This document shows positions 55,801-64,000 of a stretch of DNA of 64,000 nucleotides, in pieces. The stretch's first letter is position 1; every line of letters starts with the position of its first letter. The position numbers were made by a program, and so were the translations under genes. A model generated the notes under the pieces. The model searched no databases and had not been told where the DNA came from. It saw nothing but the letters and a program-made list of their open reading frames with translations. Source of the stretch: Sphagnum compactum (taxonomy: Eukaryota; Bryophyta; Sphagnopsida; Sphagnales); NCBI GenBank assembly GCA_965153455.1, contig OZ234499.1, forward strand, positions 9,048,271 through 9,112,270, given 5' to 3'.

Positions 55801-58627
55801 AATTTGATGCAGCAGACAAGTGGAAGAATACAACAGCTCTGCAACATGGGGAACTGAGCAGGCATCCTGAGCATCAACTTTCTGCTGCCAAACACATTGA
55901 ACCTTATGCTAGAAAACAAGTCAATCTGAATTATAGCAACTAGTGTTATTAGTAACAGCCCATGCATGACCATCTAACCTCTCATGGAAAGGAAGTCAAG
56001 TAGGAAGTTTCTTTCATCTCTTTGTTTTGTCAATACAGGTGATGGAGGGTTTTGACAGCAGTGATGATCAAGAATATCAATGTCACGAGAATAAACCCAG
56101 TTACTCAAATGAAGACGAGTTCTCTGACAGAGCTGAAGAGAGAGGAAACCAGTGGATGAGAGTCAAGGTACTTAACCATGACATTATCTGACTGACAGGA
56201 TCACATGCAATTCTTCAATACCTGCAATGATAGCTGTTATGGCAATGGTGCAGGCTGAAGGTGCTGAACGCGGGTGGCTAAAGTCATATCTGAAGGAAGG
56301 TGCAAACCACCAGAAAGTGAGCTTGAGGAGGAGGAGGATGAGCAATATCTTTGATGAGAGTGATGAGCTTTTGGAACTAGGAAGTGACGGTCATGAGGAG
56401 AGGTGCCACAAGTGCAGAAGGTTTGGTGATCTTCTCTGCTGTGATGGATGTCCCATTTCCATGCACAGCAGCTGCTTACAGCTGTTGAGTCTGCAGATAC
56501 CTCAGCCTGATGAGGAATGGTATTGCCCAATTTGCTGTGAGAAGAAGGCTACTGATCTTGCAAATCATGCAGAGAAGGTGACCTGCTGCAAACCTAAATA
56601 TTCATTATCTGATTTCTCTAACACATTCAATGTCAAATGGCTCTTTCTCCACCTCTCCTTCAATTGGAAGTAGACTTATCATGGAGACTTGAACAGACCT
56701 CAAACATTTGCTTGCATCAAGGCAAGTCTCACTACTCCACTGTGCCTTCCACAAGGTGGTAGTAGTCATACTTTTCCTCCCAATTTCTGAAACCATGAGT
56801 CTCAGCTTGGGCTCTATGACAACAGGGCTAAAACAGGTGACATCTTATGTGCAATGTCTCTTTCTAGCTCTCTCCAGATTTGGGGTTTTCAAAGCATTTA
56901 TCTCACATCTGTACAGAGCTTTATCACAGTACTTCCCAATGTAAATAAAAACCAGTTTTAACACATCCTCTATGGTGTTTTTCTGGCAGGCTGTGACTGC
57001 AGCACGAGCAAAACTGGAGGCTTTTAGAAAAGTAAGCTCATACAAACATCACCATTATGAGAAAGGATTATCAGACCAGTATGAAACTGGCAGGGGAAGC
57101 AAGCATTCCAAAATCACTGGGCATCACTCAGCAGCTGTGAAGAATAACAATGAAATTGAAGGAAGGGCTTTAATGACCATGAGACATAGCCAAGACCTTC
57201 TCAACATTCTGAAAGCCAGGAAGGACCTATTGAGGCAAAATTTAGCGTCTGCTGAGTTGGCTATGTTTGCAAGCAAGCCTTCAAAGCTGGATAAGTGGAG
57301 GACTTTGTATAATATTGCAGATTCCAGCAGTGAGGAAACTTCGGACCAAAATAGCAGACAAGAGGATGAAGTTGAAGTGGGGTTTAGAGAGATAAATGCT
57401 GCTGCAATGGACATCAGGCGAAACTTGGATTTCCTTGAGTATGGGTTCAACCCTGTGTTTCAGGCTTTTGAAGAAGTTTGTGATGTGGGGAAAGGAGGGT
57501 TGATGTATGACAAGAGCACAGCCAGCAATGTCATACAAAGAGCAAACAGTGGCAAGGAGGTGGGGAGTTCTGCTGATGAGAGAAGACCCAGAGTTGAAAC
57601 ACAGATTCTGAGAAGAACAGCTGTGAATTGCAAAGAGGAAAGAAGAAGCGCAAGACCTGTACATGGGGAGCCCACTGAAGATAGGAAGAGTGGAATGCAG
57701 TCTGGGGTTGCCACAGAGAGAAGGTAAGCTTCTGATTCCAAATCTACACACAACCCTAATGCTTCAGGCCCAGACATGAAGGTGGTGAACCAAGAAATAC
57801 AAACAGGGGACAGAACAGGCATCAATAAGGTTGGGAGAGTAAGCATGATGACAACTTGGAGAACACTCTTGAATCTAAGGTATGGAGAGGCAGTGTAGCT
57901 TGTTTTAGCTGGGTGAGATTAAAGGCTTTTAGTTGTGAGAGTCAGCAAACATTTCTCTTCATTTGTTAACCTCCATTTAGCATCTATGATCTCCTTTCAC
58001 CATGACAGCCACAGTTTGGAGGTAGAGATAGGTCACGTGACAAACTCATCAAGCACATGTTGCTGTGTGACTCTGTCTTCTTTTTTATGCATTTGGGTGC
58101 ACATGTCCTCAAGTAATGCAATTATAGGTGTAGCAGAGGGCTTCACAAGATTCCAGGACTTCGTAGGAAGGTCGTTCCCTGGACAAAGACAGAGATAGAT
58201 GTTTTGAAGGTATGCCTCTATAACTCACTCTCTCCTGAACATGAGCAAAGGACAATGGAAATTGAGTTCAGGAGGATCACACAATACCAAAATCAATTGT
58301 GTATATATATGATGGCAGATGCTTCCTTTTTGAGACCAGGGTGACCTTTGGCATTTGAATTCCAGAAATTTTCCATGTTTAGTCTGGTGAGAAAGTTCAG
58401 ATCATGGTAGATTGATTCCACAATACTCATCAAAGCATCTGCTTTTTTATGTGATAACTGGTGGCAGAGATTTGATGCAGGAGGGAGTGCAGCAATTCTC
58501 ACATGATGACCATTTAGCTTATCCATGGAAAGAGATTCTGGAATTTGGAGTTGGGAGGTTTCAACCTAGTCGCACTGCTGTTGATCTCAAGGACAAGTGG
58601 AGGAATTTGCAGAAAGGCATCTCATGA
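52812..58627 (+). CDS. Nuclear protein with PHD finger and C-terminal telobox-type Myb (TRF-like), ten exons
   Basis: Likely a chromatin/DNA-binding protein. Exons: 52812-52956, 53459-53694, 53935-54087, 54215-54343, 54576-55724 (or to the stop at 55802), 56039-56167, 56254-56577, 56990-57723, 58137-58209, 58481-58627. All chosen junctions close in phase; the model has about 1,072 residues. The N-terminus (WKWILEKLLLDELL, RQLLERVAVRCLEEMD) is helical, as in plant TRF-like proteins. Exon 5 is long and acidic/basic with RSIIILESDSDQDEG, a SUMO-interacting-motif look-alike. Exon 7 has a PHD finger: CHKCRRFGDLLCCDGCPISM-H..C then WYCPICC (C4-H-C3). Exons 9-10 give RRKVVPWTKTEIDVLKEGVQ and RTAVDLKDKWRNLQKG, the telobox Myb with its VDLKDKWRNL signature. 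If exon 5 is not spliced at 55724, a shorter form ends QIECFSHFMPKVKKKK. Extra exons between 57724 and 58136 are possible. Confidence 0.82.
53105..53131 (+). repeat. (CT)n microsatellite in intron 1 of the PHD-Myb gene
   Basis: About 13 CT units, sense orientation, between exons 1 and 2. Confidence 0.9.
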
Positions 58628-60920
58628 GTTTCCAGAAGGCACCTCCTTCAACAATCTCTCTGAAAATGACCACCATCAAGAGGTTTGAAGAATGAATTTT
58701 TGGCATTTGACAAAATTGATATTCCTAACCTTCTTCTCAGTACAGAAATACAAGACTTGAGATTTTGTATAGATATGCCTTGAAAAACCACCAATGCAAA
58801 CCTGGCAGATCTTACCATCCTTCTGAGCAAGTCCTTCCAATGCTCGAATATTGCCATGAATCAGTCATTGTAGAAATACTGTTCTACACTATGGAGGTAA
58901 CATGCATACTGCAGAGTACATCAATCTGTTCTGTAAAATTCTTGTTCAGGTCTACATATTGCAGCTCACAGAACTGCCTTCTGAATTCACATATTGTCAA
59001 CAATCGGATATGATGCAATTCAGAGACCTCTTACTTCCAAGGTAGTGACAAGCCCATACAATCTGATGCAACCAGAGACTGTAGAAGCTTGAATCCAAGG
59101 AGTTGTTTGATGTGTGTGGAACATATTTTTGTCCAGCTGGTCCCCCCAGCCTGTGCAATCTGAGTTGAGATGCAAGCCTTTAATGATCTTTGATGTGCTA
59201 ATGACATTCATGCTCCATTTCAAAAGTGAATTGAGGTTGTGAAACACCTGGTAGCAAAATGGGAGTTTTCTTCTTTTCCAGCTGAGTCCTTCAGTTGCCA
59301 TTATGCCAATGGTATGCGTTCTTCAGGAGGCCAAACAAAATTTCCTGCTTTGTCAGCACAATTGAAATACTTCATCACCTTCAGCCACTCTTGACACTGA
59401 ATACTGGTGAGTGTACCTCATTCTGGTCAATAGTTGCTTCATTAAATTAAAGCCAAAGAGATAGTTGGTCTTGCAGAAGAATGATTGTATGCATGCATGC
59501 ACTTTGTGTTGCTTATTTGGAAATGTCAAACTTTCAGTATCTTTTGAACCTGGCCTTAGCTTTTCACTTGAAGTTGTTTCCTTGTGCACTAGGAGAATGT
59601 CATGCTGTAGGACCTAGTGTGAGTTAGTGGTGTTGAAGACCCACCATTGCCACCAGACACTACCATTGATTTGGACAGCTCTGTGATTGTGGCCAAGTAA
59701 AGCCTCCTTCAAACAAAATTAAGTATTTATCCATGCATAATGTGCTGCGTAACTACTGTAGACATGCCAGATCCCATATGAACTCTGAAGTTAAAACACT
59801 GTAAGATACTGACAATCATCTTTGGAACATGGATCTCCCACAGCTGAAAGTGCTGCAAGGATGTGTGGACAGAGGCATATGGCATCAGGACAAAGGTACA
59901 GTATTTTCTATCTGGTCTTGCTCAACCGTTACTCCTTTGTCCACTTGACTCTTAGTGTAACACTGATCTCATTTCAAATTCCTTTCTATGCTCTCAAAAT
60001 TTTTAGCTTGTTTTTGCCTCCTTTACTCACTCCTAACCATGTTTATCAAACCCTTCTCTGTATCCTCTTCAGTGCCTCCATTGGTCACATTTCAAAGTAC
60101 AGCCTGTTATAACAATTTTTGCACTTTCAGAAAAAAACTGTCTTGCCTCATTTCCTCACACCCGAGTCCTAACCATTTTCAGCAAACCCCTTTTTCTGCC
60201 CTTTTCAACTCCACTGATCACATTTCAAATTCCCATCCTTTCAACGTTCTTTTGCTTTTCAAATACCAAAAATGAAGCCAGCATGGGGCGGTTGGCTTAG
60301 TTGAACACTTCAAGTTTCTAATTTCTGGGTTTCAAGTTTCCACCTTTTCTCATTGCTGGGTTTGCTTTGTTGAAATACCAAGTTTCTAATTTGTGGGTTT
60401 CAAGTTCTTACCTTTTCTCATTGCTGTAGTTCAAGAAGGTGCAGGAGCCCAATAAAATACTCATAATAAAGGAAAACTCACAAAACCCATGGCTGTGTGA
60501 TCCAGTTTCTGATTTCTTAAACAGCCATGGTTGGTGGGATCAGACGAACTGAACATTGAAAGTGGCAACAAAACACACACAGTTTGGAACAATGAAGCCA
60601 AACCTTCAAATTTCTATACACTTGTGAAAAAGTTTGAATCCACACTCCATTTAAGTGTTCATAAAAATACTAAAGCAGAATGCAGAAAACAACACATCTC
60701 TCTCTCTCTCTCTCTGTGCGTGTGTGTCTGTCTGGACACTTGGGATATATGGTATACTGTAAGCAAAGCTCCACAAGACAAATTTTTGGTTGTCATCAGC
60801 TGCCTAATCTTGTTCAGAAATGACAGTACTGAGTTCAGTGCTCCCCAGTACTTCCTGTGGAGATATGAGAAGGATCTTATAATAGTATCTGCTATTTTGA
60901 ATGTGACCAGGCTTCGATAG
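58628..60920. other. 3' flank of the PHD-Myb gene and spacer
   Basis: 58628 to about 59000 is probably its 3' untranslated region. A plus-strand exon-like stretch at 59829-59899 ends in a GTACAG donor but matches no family. A short (TC)n-TGTG run is at 60699-60730. No gene supported. Confidence 0.4.
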
Positions 60921-60932
60921 AGTCATTTTCTT

Positions 60933-61450
60933 TCAAGTTGTAGCTGCTGGCCATGAAGCTTGTGATGACATTATTATGCCCACAATGACTCCAAAAAGCC
61001 CAAAAGCACTACCAAAGATCTCAATAACCAATATCTTTACAAACAGGGTAGAGTTTTGTGCATCAGATAATGCACAGCTGCTGCCAATTATGCCCACGCA
61101 CAGCCTGCACCAGAAGATTGAGTCACTTAGTTGAGACATCTGGAAACAAGTAAACAGTGTCTACACAATGCTGTTTCTATTCCTCAGAACATCAGCAATT
61201 GATGGGAAGCCGAGTAGAATAAGAGATGTTCCCAGAAATTGTCATGAAAGATAAGGCCACTCAACATTGGACAAGTTGAACACACACCTGCAGACCAGAT
61301 TTGCAAATCCCACAAAGCAAGTAGCCAGCCTGCATTGATTCAGAGCAAAATGGTTGTGTTGTGTTCTCCAGTTTGGGTCTGGAGAATGATCACCACAATA
61401 ACACCATAGATGGCCACTGCTTCACAGAATATAACATTACATGATCAGAA
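60933..61450 (-). pseudogene. V-ATPase proteolipid subunit c'' (VHA-c''), broken partial copy
   Basis: The functional subunit is part of the membrane rotor of the vacuolar proton pump. The last exon (61104-60933) reads [40 protein letters not shown] and [16 protein letters not shown], very close to plant c''. Upstream, after a GT-AG intron (61287-61105), comes VGFANLVC in one frame, ESMQAGYLL in another, and NVIFCEAVAIYGVIVVIILQ in a third (about 61435-61375). About eight residues (the AIFASGI part) are missing, the frame shifts twice and a stop follows ILL, so the locus cannot make the four-helix proteolipid. The first exons are not seen. Because one intron is kept, it is a duplicated fragment rather than a retrocopy. 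Confidence 0.8.
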
Positions 61451-61454
61451 ATGT

Positions 61455-62520
61455 TTAAAAAAGGGATACTTGGAGCTGTGGAAAAACCTTCTCAAGATCA
61501 AGATCCACTCATTGACATTTACCATATCTCTTCAAAGTATAGAGAACATTTCTTTACTTGCAATTGCAGTCTCTACCAGAATAGAATCAAGAGATGACCT
61601 GAAACGAATGTTATACCAATTTTAAGATCTGACAATAGTATATCAGCAGCATGTCAGATACATGAAGAAGAGGAAACCCAACCCTAACAAACAGAGAAAA
61701 CAAAAACAAAACTGAAACTGAAACTTGAGAAGTATCTTAAACAAACAGTGGAGGTCAATTGTTATCATTCAACTATCATCAGTTTAATTTTGAAGTGTTG
61801 GGTCTATTTACTAAATGGTTTGGTCAGATTTATGCATTATAATATCTATACGTATGATCAACTATCCATAGTTCTTGAATTGTCATCAAAATGTCATTAT
61901 GTTTAGCTGTCAATTCAATTGCAATGTAGTGAACAACATGCTTTCAAAGTCTACTGAATCTTCGTGATCAAAACCTTATGTGCTTGTCACACCATGTTGA
62001 ACAGGGGAGGCTGGTGCTAGATGATCGTTTCTTGTGACCCATGATTATTGTTAGTCTAACAATAACTTCCACCATACTTCTCTGAGTTCCATTTAAGTCT
62101 TCATCTTTCTATCTAAAGAACTCAACCTACGTCTAGAGGATTTCAATTTGAGCTTTCTCTCACTTCTCTTAGATATGCAAGTTCATAGCTTGAATGCAAT
62201 CTATAGAATGTACAAGGGCCTTCAAACTCTTCTTTGTTGCATCCACCAACTTTTGTTGAACAACAAAATATTTCCTATGAACCCCTATGTTGCAAATGGG
62301 ACATCTATTCGAGGCTAGTCCTTTTGGAATATCATCATATGACACTACAAATTTTACAATTGCATGACTTGCATTACTATTAGATTTTGGTGGACAAAAT
62401 CCAATTGATTCACTACAAGCATGCTATGAACATGCTAAAATTGTGGTGCATGTGAGGTTGCTGCCTTCTTTGTTGCATTTTTCACTACCTCAAGTGTAAT
62501 AGGGCTTTATGAAGGACAAT
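61455..62520. other. Gene-free spacer
   Basis: AT-rich; no supported exon. Confidence 0.4.
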
Positions 62521-62568
62521 CATGATGTTTACGATCTATTCCATTCTAATGAATTGCTACTTTGATTG

Positions 62569-63050
62569 CTATAGAATTATTTTCATGAAGCTGCCACCAA
62601 CATTAAACATGGTATACATTGGCTTTGGATAGTTGTTTGGAGATGGATCAAAATCTTCATGCATGGTGGATCCATGACCATTTACACCTTTTAATTCTTG
62701 AGGAAACACATGGTTGTACATCTTGTCATTGGGATCCATGAAGTCCTTGGAGTGTGTTCGTTGGAATATGGGCTTAATGTTCACGAATGCATCTATCATT
62801 TCATTGGTATTTTTGTTGAATACTCTAGGTGGATTCATCACAATTTTATCAAGAGGAAGCATGTTCCAAAAAAATTCTTTATGACTTGTTCCAACCATGT
62901 ATTTTCATATTTGTTTGTAATCACTGTAGATTGTGGCCCACTTCTCCTTGCAATCAAGCCCATTTCAAATGTGTATGTTGTGTCCGAATCCCATCACAAC
63001 TATAGAATGTTTTTTTTACATTTCATGATTGCACTTTCAAATTAATCTTG
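62569..63050 (-). pseudogene. Myb/SANT-like (trihelix-type) ORF, decayed, probably transposon-derived
   Basis: The minus strand reads, with frame changes, EKWATIYSDYK, MVGTSHKEFFWNMLPLDKIV, FNKNTNEMIDAFVNIKPIFQ and DPNDKMYNHVFPQELKGVNG. The KW..IY.DYK...G...FW arrangement recalls plant Myb/SANT-like DNA-binding proteins encoded by transposons. Upstream (62.9-63.05 kb) the frame is broken by stops. The family call is moderate only. Confidence 0.5.
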
Positions 63051-63059
63051 TGAATCAAC

Positions 63060-63480
63060 TACATCCAATGAAGCAATATGTTCATCTTTTTATTTGGCCA
63101 AAACAAGGGTTACAATTTGTTGGTGCTCCCAATTGGGTTGTTTGGGTTTTTCAATGGGTTTTATTTCATTGACAAAATCATTGAACCCATGTGCCTTTCT
63201 TTTACCCTTACTTTGTTCTTATTTTTAATGGTGCACTAGGTTGAACAGAAATACCATTATTGACTTCAAGAATACCTATGATTTCCATTTGTTTTTGTTT
63301 ATGTCCATGTTTTTGGTACTAATGTTCCTTTTTTTTTTTGGTTTGCATGCAAGAACTACAAAAAACCATGGACAAATATAATAGCATACTTGGCCAAGAG
63401 CCTTCATCATCATCACCATAGGCATCATCGATGCCATGTGTTTCCATGTGTGTTTATTGTTACAATGAACTTACTATTGT
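63060..63480. other. AT-rich spacer
   Basis: May hold further decayed sequence of the Myb/SANT-like ORF. Nothing firm. Confidence 0.35.
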
Positions 63481-63484
63481 GCGA

Positions 63485-63800
63485 CACAAGATTGCACTTG
63501 TTGTTGCAAAAAAATTACATGAGTTTATTTTTACTCTTATGAAAGGTTATTCCTATTATCATGTGCAAGAATGATGCACAATTCTTTTTGCTCTTGTGAA
63601 GTGTTGTTGACACTATTGTTGCACGCAAAAATGCCACATGATTATTGTTGTTGCTATAAAATCTTGTTATTACAAAATCTTGTTGTTGTTACCCTTAAAG
63701 ATGAAAATTTTTTTTATTGTTGTGCATGCAAGAACATTACAAGCCTCCTATTCTTCTAGTGAAGTGTCATTGCCATTGTTGTCATGTGTGAAAACGTCAA
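63485..63800. repeat. Degenerate tandem repeat, TTGTTGC...GCAAGAA theme
   Basis: Words such as TGTTGCA, GTGCAAGAATG, CTTGTGAAGTGTTGTTG and CTAGTGAAGTGTCATTG recur at irregular spacing of 50-110 bp. Confidence 0.6.
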
Positions 63801-64000
63801 AATCTAAAGTTGACATTATGTCTTCAAAGTTGCATAGGGGTAACAAGTGGGACTACCAACTTACCAAGTTATTTGGTAGATTTTTATATGTTAGTTAACA
63901 TTATAATTTCATAATAAATTACAAGTTTTTGTTAGATTTGGTGGTAGTTATATTTAGTGCTACCACTAATTTATTTTAGCATGCCACATTAGCATCCACA

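Noticed and set aside
57124-57846. Minus ORFs of 108-156 codons
   Set aside because: Antisense shadows of exon 8 of the PHD-Myb gene.
59020-59301. Minus ORF of 93 codons beyond the PHD-Myb gene
   Set aside because: No recognisable domain and no splice context.

Overview
The window reads as nuclear DNA of a land plant. The recognised genes are plant or general eukaryotic, they carry short exons with GT-AG introns, several sit near CT/GA microsatellites, and the spaces between them are AT-rich with decayed class II transposons. I cannot fix the species. The compact genes and the style of the repeats make me think of a seed-free plant, perhaps a moss, but that is inference only.

Layout. 1-5.5 kb: minus-strand bromodomain gene that runs off the left edge. 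5.585-7.335 kb: three-exon QCR9 (complex III subunit) on plus, divergent from it. 7.3-12.6 kb: transposon debris, including a decayed PIF/Harbinger transposase facing its Myb/SANT-like partner ORF, and a GC-richer island with direct repeats. 12.87-13.26 kb: DNL-type zinc-ribbon ORF (Zim17/HEP family) with a 129-bp tandem duplication across its 5' end. 14.2-14.6 kb: inverted-repeat element. 15.9-17.0 kb: intact EXORDIUM-like gene (minus). 19-25.7 kb: transposon-rich, with a hAT transposase pseudogene split by a ~1.03-kb CACTA-ended element, followed by minisatellites. 27.57-28.17 kb: four-helix membrane protein (minus). 30.42-32.17 kb: OST5 (oligosaccharyltransferase small subunit, minus, four exons). 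35.29-36.08 kb: NHL/LEA-2 membrane protein (minus). 36.8-44 kb: tandem repeats and no convincing gene. 44.9-48.52 kb: ENOD93-like gene (minus, four exons). 48.9-52.6 kb: satellite-like and low-complexity AT-rich DNA. 52.8-58.63 kb: ten-exon plus-strand gene with a PHD finger and a C-terminal telobox-type Myb. 60.9-61.45 kb: V-ATPase c'' pseudogene (minus). 62.5-63.05 kb: decayed Myb/SANT-like ORF, then repeats to the end.

How the genes relate. They are independent housekeeping or regulatory loci, not a cluster: mitochondrial respiration (QCR9), ER N-glycosylation (OST5), mitochondrial or plastid Hsp70 upkeep (DNL protein), cell-wall/apoplast growth (EXL), membrane stress/defence (NHL), a hypoxia/nodulin-type small protein (ENOD93) and two chromatin readers (bromodomain; PHD-Myb). 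QCR9, OST5, ENOD93, the bromodomain gene and the PHD-Myb gene were assembled by hand from exons, checking intron phase at nearly every junction; most of these exons are too short to stand out as long ORFs. I saw no rRNA, tRNA or CRISPR. The most unusual items are the PHD plus telobox-Myb protein with SUMO-binding-like and PIP-like motifs, the nested CACTA-in-hAT insertion, and several dispersed or inverted repeat families that lie in introns of the real genes.
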